A stretch of DNA of 64,000 nt, from the NCBI RefSeq assembly GCF_015159595.1, contig NZ_CP063304.1:2604001-2668000 (forward strand), in the 5' to 3' direction. Positions 1 through 8,385 of the stretch are shown here, one piece after another; position 1 is the first letter of the stretch, and every line of letters begins with the position of its first letter. This stretch comes from Blautia liquoris (GTDB lineage Bacteria; Bacillota; Clostridia; Lachnospirales; Lachnospiraceae). Under the pieces are notes generated by a model. It did no database searches, had not been told where the DNA came from, and worked only from the letters and a program-made list of their open reading frames with translations. Made by a program: the position numbers and the translations under genes.

Positions 1-588
1 AAAGATTTTGCCCTCGCCTCTGTGCCAGGTACATCCACTTCTGAAAACTTCTCCGCCCTGGTACCATGATAAAAAGATAAGTTCATCAGGATTTGGTATG
101 CCAAAGGGCTCACCATATGTCTCATCATGAGGTACGACGAAAGTCTCGCCAATTCCCTGTGTAATGGGATGATTTGGAGCCAAATTCCAAAGTCTCACTT
201 TTTCTCCCGCTTCGCGCCAGCGAACCCAGTAGGTTTCTGTGCCCAATAACTTTTGGAAAAGTTTTGAAGCGTGAGCTGAATGAAGAGCTATCAGACCCAT
301 TCCCTCCAACACCCGTTTTGCACAGCGATCTACCACTTCATCACTAACATCCGGATGCTTTGCATGTCCCCACCATATCAACACATCCGTATCATCCATA
401 ACTTCCTGAGTCATAATTTCTTCATGATCTTCTAAAGTTGCAATTCTGAGTGTTCCAATATCGCTGTCCTTTTCCAGAAAACTTCTCAGTGCCCCATGAA
501 TACTTTCAGGATATACTGTTTTCAGCTGTGGTATTGTACTCTCGTGAAAGTTTTCATTGTATATTGTCACATTAATCTTTCTATCCAT
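1..588 (-). CDS. ThuA-domain protein, C-terminus cut by window edge
   Basis: The first 196 codons are visible; the reading frame is still open at position 1. The start is the ATG at 588, with a GGAG ribosome site about 10 nt upstream. The segments DVLIWWGHAKH (about residues 66-77) and GMGLIALHSAHASK (about 95-108) match the ThuA (trehalose utilization) family, which has a class I glutamine-amidotransferase-like fold. The biochemical role of ThuA proteins is poorly defined; they commonly sit beside Gfo/Idh/MocA dehydrogenases and are linked to conversion of 3-keto sugars. Two such dehydrogenases lie directly upstream on the same strand, 26 nt away, so this is probably the third gene of that operon. 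Family call is from motifs; substrate unknown. Confidence 0.8.
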   Translation of the reverse strand, partial: MDRKINVTIYNENFHESTIPQLKTVYPESIHGALRSFLEKDSDIGTLRIATLEDHEEIMTQEVMDDTDVLIWWGHAKHPDVSDEVVDRCAKRVLEGMGLIALHSAHASKLFQKLLGTETYWVRWREAGEKVRLWNLAPNHPITQGIGETFVVPHDETYGEPFGIPNPDELIFLSWYQGGEVFRSGCTWHRGEGKIF

Positions 589-614
589 AATATCATTCTC
601 CTTTATTCTTTTCG

Positions 615-1667
615 TTATGATTCGAAGTAAACAGGTTCCCCGGTTTCTCCGGACTCAAAGACTGCTTCCATAAGCTGCATCACTCTCTTGACCTCAGTCA
701 TCTTAATCAGGCTTTCTTCTTTTCCTTCTATCACCCTCATGACATTCTGATAAAACTCTCTGATATCACTTTCTATAAGGGGCAGCTCTTCTCTATGGAT
801 ATTCTCTTCTCGTCTGGGAGCCATTGTTTTTGTCGGCCCTGCCGCAGTCAAGACAGGCATCACATCATCCGCACCATTGCCCCGTGCACATACAATTTCA
901 CCTTTCTGTGCAAAATTTTTAATTTCAGCTGTGCCCTCAGATCCTAACACATACCATCTTGGCAATGAAATAAAATTGCTTGTTCCCGCTTCAACTAGCG
1001 CAACAACTCCAGATTCCATTGTAAGTTCCACAGTAAATCCATCATCCACCATCAGATTCGTGACGTGTGTCAAGGCAGCATATACTTTCTTAATTTTCTC
1101 ACCCCTGAACATTTGAGTGATCTGATCAAAGAGATGTACTCCCCAGTCGAGAACCATCCCGCCCCCATGCTCTTGAAATTGTCTCCAGTGGTCAGCCGGT
1201 ATTCCTATGGATCCATGAACCCGTGATTCTATCCGCCATAAACCTCCAAGTTTATCCGTCTTTATAAGGTCTCTCACCATCTTGTAGTCCTGATCCCAGC
1301 GTCGATTCTGATGTATGGTCAAAAACTTTCCAGTACAGTTTGCTGCATCAATCATCTCCTGAACTTCCACACTTGATATCGCTGCCGGTTTTTCACAGAC
1401 AACATTTTTCCCGGATTCCAAAGACAAAATGCTGAGTTTCTTATGAAGATCATTCGGGGTCGCGACTAAAACAAGATCACTTCTCTGGTCGTCCAGAAGT
1501 TCGTCAAGATCTTTATAAACTCGAAGTCCCTTATCCTCAGCATCTTTCTGTTGCTTCTCATCAATATCATATATCCCGGAAATTGACAAATCGTCTATTT
1601 TCTGAATCAAATCATAGTGCCAATGTCCCATGCCTCCGAATCCAATGATTGCTATTTTATGTTCCAA
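615..1667 (-). CDS. Gfo/Idh/MocA family NAD(P)-dependent oxidoreductase
   Basis: 350 residues. The N-terminal Rossmann fold shows a dinucleotide-binding loop GFGGMG (residues 9-14), and the family's EKP motif lies at 92-94 (VVCEKPAAIS). The C-terminal alpha/beta domain carries GGGMVLDWGVHLFDQ, where the conserved Asp/His of the active site reside. Enzymes of this family oxidise or reduce sugar, inositol or sugar-acid hydroxyls with NAD(P). Translation starts at a TTG (1667), since no in-frame ATG precedes the Rossmann strand; an AAAGGGG ribosome site lies about 10 nt upstream. It sits 26 nt downstream of a second, distinct Gfo/Idh/MocA gene and upstream of a ThuA gene, a common trio for keto-sugar interconversion. 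Substrate is not readable. Confidence 0.9.
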   Translation of the reverse strand: MEHKIAIIGFGGMGHWHYDLIQKIDDLSISGIYDIDEKQQKDAEDKGLRVYKDLDELLDDQRSDLVLVATPNDLHKKLSILSLESGKNVVCEKPAAISSVEVQEMIDAANCTGKFLTIHQNRRWDQDYKMVRDLIKTDKLGGLWRIESRVHGSIGIPADHWRQFQEHGGGMVLDWGVHLFDQITQMFRGEKIKKVYAALTHVTNLMVDDGFTVELTMESGVVALVEAGTSNFISLPRWYVLGSEGTAEIKNFAQKGEIVCARGNGADDVMPVLTAAGPTKTMAPRREENIHREELPLIESDIREFYQNVMRVIEGKEESLIKMTEVKRVMQLMEAVFESGETGEPVYFES

Positions 1668-1693
1668 CCTATATATGCCCCTTTCTTCTGTCT

Positions 1694-2779
1694 TCAGAAT
1701 TTAATTTTTTCTCCTGTTTTGGCTGACTCCAGTACCTTTTCAAGAAGTCCGGCATTGATCAATCCATCTTGCAAAGTAGCGGCAAGTCCATCCGCCCGCC
1801 CATTAATAATATCCGCAAAACTCTGAAGCTGATCACTCATGCAGTGATCTGGTACAGGAACTGTCATAAAGCAATGGCCATCACGCATTGGGCGATTTCC
1901 CATATTGATTTCGATCGAATCCCCTGTCTCATCTTCAAGGTTATACCTCAGTGAGCCTTTTTCTCCATATATCTCAATACGCTGATAATTACCACGCCCA
2001 TAGGCAAAACGTGTAATATTCAAATTTGCAGCGACCTGACCCTCCAACTGGCTCATAATCGTAACATAATCATCTACTGTGACATCTCCCATACCACTTC
2101 CGTCAGGCATAGGACGCTGTTTAATAAACGTATCCGTATCGGCATTGATATAAATAAATTCCCGCCCTGTGATAAAGCGCACCAGATCAATCAAATGGCA
2201 TCCCAGGTCTCCCAAAGCACCGGATCCTGTACGTTCTTTCATGAAACGCCATACCAAAGGGGTCTGCTCACCATCTTTGGAGGCTCCGGGAAGTCCCCAT
2301 GATTGTAAATATTCTCCATTCACATGATAGATCGTTCCCAACTGTCCCGACTGTACAATCTCACGCGCATAACGTGCGGCCCCTTTGAATCGATAAGAGA
2401 AATTCACCATGTGTGGAATATTCTTTTTTCTGGCAGCATCCATAATTTCTTTTACTTCTTCACTGGAATTACAAACGGGTTTTTCCACTGCGAATGGAAT
2501 TCCTCGCTCGATTGCAGCCATAGCCACTTCATAATGTACATCATTAGGTGTGGCAACTGTAATTGCATCAACTAGCCCGGAATCCATCATATCCGTGTAC
2601 TTTTCAAACCAGTTTTCTCTGCTTACGCCATACATGTTTCCTTTCTCTTCCATCATTTCAGGGAGAATATCACAGATCGCTGCCAATTTTAGGTCTTTAC
2701 TGGCATTAATTCCTCGCATATGTACATTGGAAATACCACCACATCCGACAACCCCTACCCTAATTACTTTGTCTGCCAT
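1694..2779 (-). CDS. Gfo/Idh/MocA family NAD(P)-dependent oxidoreductase
   Basis: 361 residues from the ATG at 2779. An upstream in-frame TTG exists at 2788, but AGGAGG lies 9 nt before the ATG, so the ATG (MADKVIRV) is preferred. The dinucleotide-binding loop GCGGIS is at residues 12-17 and EKP at 99-101 (FAVEKPVCNS). The C-terminal part contains GALGDLGCHLIDLVRF, the family's catalytic Asp/His segment. It is clearly different from the neighbouring 615-1667 enzyme, so the pair probably works on successive intermediates rather than being a recent duplication. It is the first gene of the three-gene set reading toward the window start. Substrate unassigned. Confidence 0.9.
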   Translation of the reverse strand: MADKVIRVGVVGCGGISNVHMRGINASKDLKLAAICDILPEMMEEKGNMYGVSRENWFEKYTDMMDSGLVDAITVATPNDVHYEVAMAAIERGIPFAVEKPVCNSSEEVKEIMDAARKKNIPHMVNFSYRFKGAARYAREIVQSGQLGTIYHVNGEYLQSWGLPGASKDGEQTPLVWRFMKERTGSGALGDLGCHLIDLVRFITGREFIYINADTDTFIKQRPMPDGSGMGDVTVDDYVTIMSQLEGQVAANLNITRFAYGRGNYQRIEIYGEKGSLRYNLEDETGDSIEINMGNRPMRDGHCFMTVPVPDHCMSDQLQSFADIINGRADGLAATLQDGLINAGLLEKVLESAKTGEKIKF

Positions 2780-3088
2780 ACATAACAACCTCCTTCTAAA
2801 AAGTGTTTATGAACATCTTCTTTTATTGAATGTCTATATTATAGCAAAGCGTTTCCTCTGAATATATAAAATTGTTTACTAACTCCATATGATTATTTTG
2901 TCTTGGAGTATCATTAGGTTCAATTTTATCTCATAATATCTGTTTATTTTGTCACTTTCTGACATATATCAATGTAAAAAATATTATTTTAATTTCACTC
3001 TGCAGACAAGCAAAAAAACGCCATCAAAACTACTTATAAGTAGTTTTGATGGCGAATAGTTCCCTGAAGTACTTTTTCACTCCTCACA
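2780..3088. other. Intergenic region with operon boundary
   Basis: 309 nt between the fucosidase stop and the dehydrogenase start. It holds the strong terminator at 3012-3054 and then AT-rich sequence. On the minus strand a TATAAT hexamer lies at 2843-2838, 60 nt before the dehydrogenase start, but the 17-nt-spaced -35 (TATATT) is poor, so a promoter here is only likely, not certain. No ORF of interest seen. Confidence 0.5.
3012..3054 (-). terminator. Rho-independent terminator after GH29 gene
   Basis: A perfect 36-bp palindrome at 3019-3054 (18-bp arms, starting CGCCATCAAAACTACTTA) is followed on the minus strand by seven consecutive T (3018-3012). It lies 35 nt past the fucosidase stop and separates the importer/fucosidase operon from the dehydrogenase operon. 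Confidence 0.92.
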
Positions 3089-4393
3089 TCACTTTAACGT
3101 TATCTCAAGAACGGTATCTACATCATCCGGCAGAACCGGATCCGGTCCCAAGTCTGCGAATACAATATCCGGATAATCACTGTGAACCCAGCTTGTGGAG
3201 ACCGGGATCTCTGCTCCTGTAGCCAGCCAACGGATCTTCTCGACTTCTTCTTTCCTGATTCCCATAAGCGGAATCGGTCCTATCGTATTCTCAAAAAGAT
3301 GAAAGTATAACTTCTTTCCTTTCCTGGTGATCCTTCCATAATCTGGCTTTTCAATCCCGGCTTTTGTGCATCCGTAGATACTTTCACTGTTCTTTTTCAT
3401 CCATTTTCCAATCGTCTTTAAGATCGCCATTGACTCTTCGGGTATGTTGCCTCTGGCATCCGGTCCGACATTCAATAGCATGTTCCCACCCTTTGACACA
3501 CACTCTACCAGCTTCTTGATCAACATACCGGCAGGTTTGAAATAATGATCGTTCGCACAATAACCCCAGTTATTATTCATAGTGACACAGGCTTCCCAGA
3601 TCAGATCCTTCCCGTTCACATCACAAATTCCGTTCGGAGGAATCATCTGTTCCGGACTCACGAAATCTCCGTGATATGGTTTCGGATTGCCCTCAGCCAG
3701 AGAGCCATGACCTTCACCGCTTACTTCCAGACGGTTGTCGATGACGACGTCCGGCTGCAGGGATCGAACCATATCCATCAGTTTGGTGGCATGCCACTTT
3801 TCCCCTCTCATATCATCATAAGAGAAATCAAACCACAAGACATCCAGTTTCCCATAATTAGTACAAATCTCGCGGACCTGGTTATGCATCAGCTGAAGGT
3901 AATTGTCGAAGTTTCTGTTTTCATTTCCGTATGCGGGATTGTTCCTCATTGGGTGGTTTTTATCCCGGTAATGCGGATAATCCGGGTGATACCAGTCCAG
4001 AAGAGAGAAGTATAATCCGACTTTTAGTCCCTCTGCCCGGACGGCTTCCACGAATTCTGCGACCAGATCCCGTCCGCACTTTGTATTCGTGGATTTAAAT
4101 TCTGTATACTTACTGTCAAACAGACAGAATCCATCATGATGTTTTGCAGTCAGAACTACATACTTCATGCCGGCCTCTTTCGCAGCTTTTGCCCATTTAT
4201 GTGGGTCGTAGTCGGTCGGGTTAAATTCATCAAAATACGGCATGTAATCCTCTTTTGGTATCTCCTCTGTGCTGCGTACCCACTCTCCGCGGGCGGGAAT
4301 CGCATACAGTCCCCAGTGGATAAACATCCCAAATCGGGCATCTTGATACCACTCCATACGTTTTTCGTATCTTTCCAAGTCAAACTGATACAT
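3089..4393 (-). CDS. Alpha-L-fucosidase, GH29
   Basis: 434 residues without signal peptide, so probably cytoplasmic. The GH29 signature is clear: FGMFIHWGLY (22-31), LTAKHHDGFCLFDS (81-94) and VLWFDFSYDDMRG (185-197), where Asp189 is the expected retaining nucleophile. The acid/base residue is poorly conserved in GH29 and was not assigned. The protein covers the catalytic barrel plus a short beta domain and lacks long accessory modules. AGGAGG lies 11 nt before the ATG. It follows an LplABC-type importer, separated from it by the repeat-bearing spacer 4394-4666, which suggests import of a fucosylated oligosaccharide followed by intracellular defucosylation. Linkage specificity is unknown. Confidence 0.93.
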   Translation of the reverse strand: MYQFDLERYEKRMEWYQDARFGMFIHWGLYAIPARGEWVRSTEEIPKEDYMPYFDEFNPTDYDPHKWAKAAKEAGMKYVVLTAKHHDGFCLFDSKYTEFKSTNTKCGRDLVAEFVEAVRAEGLKVGLYFSLLDWYHPDYPHYRDKNHPMRNNPAYGNENRNFDNYLQLMHNQVREICTNYGKLDVLWFDFSYDDMRGEKWHATKLMDMVRSLQPDVVIDNRLEVSGEGHGSLAEGNPKPYHGDFVSPEQMIPPNGICDVNGKDLIWEACVTMNNNWGYCANDHYFKPAGMLIKKLVECVSKGGNMLLNVGPDARGNIPEESMAILKTIGKWMKKNSESIYGCTKAGIEKPDYGRITRKGKKLYFHLFENTIGPIPLMGIRKEEVEKIRWLATGAEIPVSTSWVHSDYPDIVFADLGPDPVLPDDVDTVLEITLK

Positions 4394-4415
4394 TCTTATT
4401 TTCCCTCCTGGTCTT

Positions 4416-4466
4416 ATATTATAGATGTTGGGGTCAAAATTAATTTGACCCCTTATGATACACGGA
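4416..4466. repeat. 51-bp direct repeat, copy 1
   Basis: Identical over 51 bp to 4611-4661. It contains an inverted repeat GGGGTCAAA / TTTGACCCC with a 5-nt loop. No T-run follows on either strand, so it does not look like a terminator. It begins 23 nt upstream of the fucosidase start. Confidence 0.9.
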
Positions 4467-4610
4467 TTGTTACGCTCTTCGAGCTCTCACAATCCTAAAA
4501 ACATTCGAATTCCACCCTAATCGGGTTGCGTTCTCATGTTTTTACGGGTCCCAAGGTCATGCTTTTTCATGCAAGCATGAAACGCAGGACCTTTTGACCC
4601 TGGTATCATC
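4467..4610. other. Non-coding spacer between 51-bp repeats
   Basis: 144 nt with internal dyads: an AAGGTC...GACCTT outer pair encloses CATGCTT/AAGCATG. The sequence GGACCTTTTGACCC next to copy 2 echoes the repeat's GGTCAAA/TTTGACC core, so the whole 4416-4661 block may be one small repeat element. No ORF with a credible ribosome site was seen. Confidence 0.5.
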
Positions 4611-4661
4611 ATATTATAGATGTTGGGGTCAAAATTAATTTGACCCCTTATGATACACGGA
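4611..4661. repeat. 51-bp direct repeat, copy 2
   Basis: Perfect copy of 4416-4466, 195 bp away start to start. It ends 5 nt before the stop codon of the permease gene that ends at 4667, so it is probably transcribed within the operon. Confidence 0.9.
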
Positions 4662-4666
4662 CGCGC

Positions 4667-5566
4667 TCATCCTTTTACCGAACCAATCATGACTCCTTTT
4701 ACCAAATATTTCTGTACAAATGGATATAGCAACATCACAGGAAGGGATGCCACAACAATGGTAGAGTATTTCAGCAGATCTGACATTCCCTGTAATTTTG
4801 AGACCGCTGATGCATCTGCTACTTTGGTCATATCCACTTTGCTCATAATCAGAATCTCTCTCATAATCGTTGTAAGCGGCTGGAGTTTATCTTTGTTGAG
4901 ATAAAGCATTGCCGTAAAATAGTCATTCCATCTGGACACGCCGTAATATAAAGTAAGTACTGCCATGATAGGCTTTGACAGAGGCATGACGACAGAAAGC
5001 AGATATCTGAATGGCGTACATCCATCTAACTGAGAAGCTTCATATAATTCATCCGGGATTGTGTTCATAATATAGGTTCTGCAAATAATCATATTGTAGG
5101 TAGACATTGCAGAAGGAATAATCATGGCGGCTCTTGTATTCAACAGTCCCAGTTTATTTACCAGAATATAGGTCGGAACCATCCCCCCGCTGAAATACAT
5201 GGTAAATACAAAAAACAATGACAAAAAACCTCGTGCCTTAAACTCTTTTCTTGATAAGGGGTAAGCACAGAGCATAGTCATAACAAGGTTTAATGCAGTC
5301 CCGGCGAATAAATAAATGAATGAATTGATGAATCCTGTTATAATCTTTTTATTCTGAAATACCGCCTTATAGCCCTTTAAAGTCGGCCTTACCGGAAACA
5401 AAACAACTTCACCGCTGATTACCGCCTGTGGATCAGAGAAAGAGGCGGAAACTACATAGATGAGCGGGTATAAGATAACAACAAATATCAGCGTCAGGAA
5501 AACGTAATTTGCGACAGTAAAGGTTTTATCCCCTGCACTCATATAACGAAATTTACTTTTTTTCAT
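4667..5566 (-). CDS. Sugar ABC transporter permease (LplC/MalG type)
   Basis: 299 residues with about six membrane segments. The first runs FLTLIFVVILYPLIYVVSAS, and the cytoplasmic EAA loop reads YEASQLDGCTPFRYLLSVVMPLSKP, the site that docks onto the ATPase. The C-terminal FVQKYLVKGVMIGSVKG ending is typical of LplC-like inner-membrane components of CUT1 importers. AAGGAG lies upstream of the ATG, and the gene starts 10 nt after the preceding permease. The two form the heterodimeric channel for the binding protein at 6540-8222. No ATPase gene is present in the operon. Confidence 0.93.
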   Translation of the reverse strand: MKKSKFRYMSAGDKTFTVANYVFLTLIFVVILYPLIYVVSASFSDPQAVISGEVVLFPVRPTLKGYKAVFQNKKIITGFINSFIYLFAGTALNLVMTMLCAYPLSRKEFKARGFLSLFFVFTMYFSGGMVPTYILVNKLGLLNTRAAMIIPSAMSTYNMIICRTYIMNTIPDELYEASQLDGCTPFRYLLSVVMPLSKPIMAVLTLYYGVSRWNDYFTAMLYLNKDKLQPLTTIMREILIMSKVDMTKVADASAVSKLQGMSDLLKYSTIVVASLPVMLLYPFVQKYLVKGVMIGSVKG

Positions 5567-5576
5567 CTTGTTCTCC

Positions 5577-6479
5577 TTACCACAGACTTGTTTCTGTAAA
5601 CTTTTTACAGACCTGGTTTACGACAATCAATAATATGAAGGAAACAAGGGACTGGAACAAACCTGCTGCAGTTGAATAGCCAAAGTTGGAATTTACTACA
5701 CCCACTTTATAAACAAACGTTGAGATGACCTCCGATACGGACGCATTCATCGAGTTTTGCATCAGATAGATCTTATCCATTCCAATACTGATAATATTCC
5801 CACAGCTAAAGATCAGCATGATAATAATGGTCGGCCAAATGGATGGAAGATCTACGTGCAGAATACGTTGGAATCTGCTTGCACCATCTACGATTGCTGC
5901 CTCCTCAAGTTCCGATGAGACCCCGGAAAGTGCAGCCACATAGATGATTGAAGAATACCCTGCCGTCTGCCATACACCGCTCCACACGTAAAGCGATCGA
6001 AAAACTTTCGGATTGCCAAAGAAGTTTACCGGTCCAATTCCAACTTTACCAAGTAATACATTGATGATCCCACTTCTCAGATCCATCATCTGCATCATCA
6101 TTCCTACCAGCACAACGACCGAGATAAAATACGGTGCATATGTAACCATCTGGACAGTTTTCTTGTACCATTTGCTGCGCATTTCATTAATTCCAATTGC
6201 TAGAAGAATCGGTACCGGAAACGTAAACAAAGTGTAGATGCCTAAAATAAACGTATTCTTTATGACAAGCAGACTGTTTGTAGATGTAAGAAACTGTTTA
6301 AAATACTTAAGGCCTACCCAGTCACTGCCCAGTATCCCTTTGCGAATACTATAATCCTTAAACCCAATTATGATACCTCCCATTGGGATATATGCGAATA
6401 CAATTGCATAGATGACAGGCAGTGCAATGATAGCCCAAAACTGCCAGTTGGAACTCTTTTTCTTTCTCTTTTTCTGCAT
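5577..6479 (-). CDS. Sugar ABC transporter permease (LplB type)
   Basis: 300 residues from the ATG at 6479 (MQKKRKKK), which has GGAGG 7 nt upstream; longer in-frame starts (GTG 6506, ATG 6494) lack that spacing. A basic N-terminus precedes FWAIIALPVIYAIVFAYIPM and about five further membrane segments. The EAA loop is EEAAIVDGASRFQRILHVDLPS. The length and motifs fit the LplB group of CUT1 permeases, which pair with LplC-like partners such as the next gene. It lies 60 nt downstream of the binding protein gene. Confidence 0.92.
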   Translation of the reverse strand: MQKKRKKKSSNWQFWAIIALPVIYAIVFAYIPMGGIIIGFKDYSIRKGILGSDWVGLKYFKQFLTSTNSLLVIKNTFILGIYTLFTFPVPILLAIGINEMRSKWYKKTVQMVTYAPYFISVVVLVGMMMQMMDLRSGIINVLLGKVGIGPVNFFGNPKVFRSLYVWSGVWQTAGYSSIIYVAALSGVSSELEEAAIVDGASRFQRILHVDLPSIWPTIIIMLIFSCGNIISIGMDKIYLMQNSMNASVSEVISTFVYKVGVVNSNFGYSTAAGLFQSLVSFILLIVVNQVCKKFTETSLW

Positions 6480-6539
6480 AGAATATCCTCCCATAAAGGC
6501 TCTCACGATTGATATGTTCGGAGAGCCTTGAATTGCTAG

Positions 6540-8222
6540 TTACTCTTTACTCTGAGAGTGCATTCTGTCATAGGCAGTCTGATATGTTTTTATAAGTTCC
6601 GGAAGCCCCGCCTTATCCAAAGCATCCAGATATTTATCCCACTCAGAATCAATGTCTTTTTCTCCGGTCATAAAAGCTACCGCATTCTCATCAATAAGTT
6701 TTGAAACCTCTACTGCTGTCGTTGACATATCTGTACTTTCTTCATCGGTTACTTTCAGTACCTCTATATTAGCCAGATTCGTATTCTCGCCATATGGTTC
6801 ATACAATTCCTTCGTCGCATCATACAGAAGTTTTTCCAGACCTTCCGGAGAATACGGATCCACATCTATATCCATCGCCTGCCCCATTCGATAATCCCTG
6901 GGAGCGACACGAATTCCAACATCCTGCCAGTCATGATTCTGGGTTTCTGCTGAATATGCATTTAAAACTTCGTAAAGTGCAGGATTTCCATCCATGCCAA
7001 CTTTTCCTTTTGGATTTAACTCCCAGTCCTTGCCTTCCTCCGGACCATACTGAGAGGAAAGGTCACCTGTCTCGCTATAGAAAAAGTCTGCCCAACGTAA
7101 GGCTGCCTCAGGATTTTTACACTTATCTGTAATACAGACTCCGCCCGAACTCAATCCGGAATTTCGCTCTTTCCATGCGATCTGAGTCCCATCAGGTCCC
7201 TTAATGGGTGCCATTGCCTCATAATGCCTGTAAAGTTCATTATTGGAAACAGAATCAATGGAATCGGATATCGTCCCATCTGCAAAAAACAAAACAGGTT
7301 CGTCTGGCTGGTTAACCAGTGTCTTCATCTGTTCACCGGTTTGTGTGAAGTTCCCATCATATATCGCTCCCATATCATAAAGTTGCTTGATAAACTTCAA
7401 ACCTTCCTTATATTCATCTGTGGTGGCAACGTCCACAATCTTGTCTGTATCCATGTTCACCGCTGCAAAGTCTCTGACGGTAAATGCAGCCGATTTACTT
7501 GGTATGAATGTATATGCCCCCATCAGCCAATCCTGCATACGTGAGAACCAACCTTGTTCAGCTCCGGCAACCGCAATTCCATCCGGCTTATACTCCAGGA
7601 ATTTTTTACAGACATCCATAAACTCATCTGTAGTAGTTGGAACACCAACACCCATCTCATCCAGATGATGCTTGTTTACCCACAATTTTCTTCCATAGCT
7701 ACAATGATAGCAATCGTTTACCTCGGCAAGTGAATATATTTTCCCATCTGTCTCGCGAGTTATATCCATATCATAGTCTTTCATAACCCGCAGGTAATTC
7801 GGTACGTTTTCCTCCGTAATATAATCATCCAAAGGAATAATGATTCCTTCCTTAACACCATATTTCGCTATATCCGGAGAGACTCCAAAGATTATGTCCG
7901 GATAATCATCCGACTGCAGAATCATATTCAGTTTGTCAGACCAATCATCACGTCCTCCCGTGATGAACTCCATCTTAATCCCTGTCTTTTTCTCCATAAA
8001 TTCTGTAAAATCATTTGTAGCAAAATCTTCGACATTCGGCATGCTCATAGTGAACATTGTCATATTAATCGTTCCGTCTTTTACAATCGGATAAGTTCCT
8101 GCCTTGTTAAGTTCCACTTTCTTCTCGTTATCATCTTGTTTTGATCCGCATCCAGCCAGCATTGAAATAGACAACACAGCAGTCAGCCCTGTTACAGATA
8201 CCTTTTTTAAAATCTTTCTCAT
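6540..8222 (-). CDS. Sugar-binding lipoprotein of ABC importer (LplA-like)
   Basis: 560 residues from the ATG at 8222, chosen because AAGGAGG lies 6 nt upstream and the protein then begins with a lipoprotein signal (MRKILKKVSVTG...). The lipobox is LAGC, giving a lipid-anchored Cys near residue 25. The mature part is a large extracellular solute-binding protein of the COG1653/LplA type, with segments such as DDYPDIIFG and FTMSMPNVEDF. It delivers an oligosaccharide to the two permeases encoded just downstream; the GH29 gene in the operon suggests a fucosylated ligand. Expression probably starts at the promoter 8345-8374. Confidence 0.92.
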   Translation of the reverse strand: MRKILKKVSVTGLTAVLSISMLAGCGSKQDDNEKKVELNKAGTYPIVKDGTINMTMFTMSMPNVEDFATNDFTEFMEKKTGIKMEFITGGRDDWSDKLNMILQSDDYPDIIFGVSPDIAKYGVKEGIIIPLDDYITEENVPNYLRVMKDYDMDITRETDGKIYSLAEVNDCYHCSYGRKLWVNKHHLDEMGVGVPTTTDEFMDVCKKFLEYKPDGIAVAGAEQGWFSRMQDWLMGAYTFIPSKSAAFTVRDFAAVNMDTDKIVDVATTDEYKEGLKFIKQLYDMGAIYDGNFTQTGEQMKTLVNQPDEPVLFFADGTISDSIDSVSNNELYRHYEAMAPIKGPDGTQIAWKERNSGLSSGGVCITDKCKNPEAALRWADFFYSETGDLSSQYGPEEGKDWELNPKGKVGMDGNPALYEVLNAYSAETQNHDWQDVGIRVAPRDYRMGQAMDIDVDPYSPEGLEKLLYDATKELYEPYGENTNLANIEVLKVTDEESTDMSTTAVEVSKLIDENAVAFMTGEKDIDSEWDKYLDALDKAGLPELIKTYQTAYDRMHSQSKE

Positions 8223-8344
8223 ACATATCCTCCTTAAAATTTTAAAATAATGAGATTTAGATGTGCAGATGTCTGAATTACCAAGCTTTATTCTGTACAC
8301 ATTACACATGTTCTGTTTGCCTCTGCAAATTATTTTGTGCTGTT

Positions 8345-8374
8345 ATTATATATGACACAAATCATTTTTGACAA
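8345..8374 (-). promoter_or_regulatory. Sigma-A-type promoter for importer/fucosidase operon
   Basis: Minus strand: -35 TTGTCA (8374-8369), 18-nt spacer, -10 TATAAT (8350-8345). Predicted start near 8338 gives a leader of roughly 115 nt before the binding protein gene. It lies in the gap after the AraC sensor gene, so that regulator may act here. Confidence 0.65.
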
Positions 8375-8385
8375 CGTACATTTTT

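Noticed and set aside
2844-2857. Catabolite-responsive-element-like sequence GCAAAGCGTTTCC
   Set aside because: Shares the central CG but has about four mismatches to the consensus flanks and is placed over a weak -10; not convincing.
4416-4661. Start of a CRISPR array
   Set aside because: Only two repeat copies with a 144-nt spacer that itself contains related dyads, and no cas genes in the window.
4416-4661. Insertion sequence
   Set aside because: No transposase frame and no clear terminal inverted repeats around a target duplication; kept only as a small repeat.
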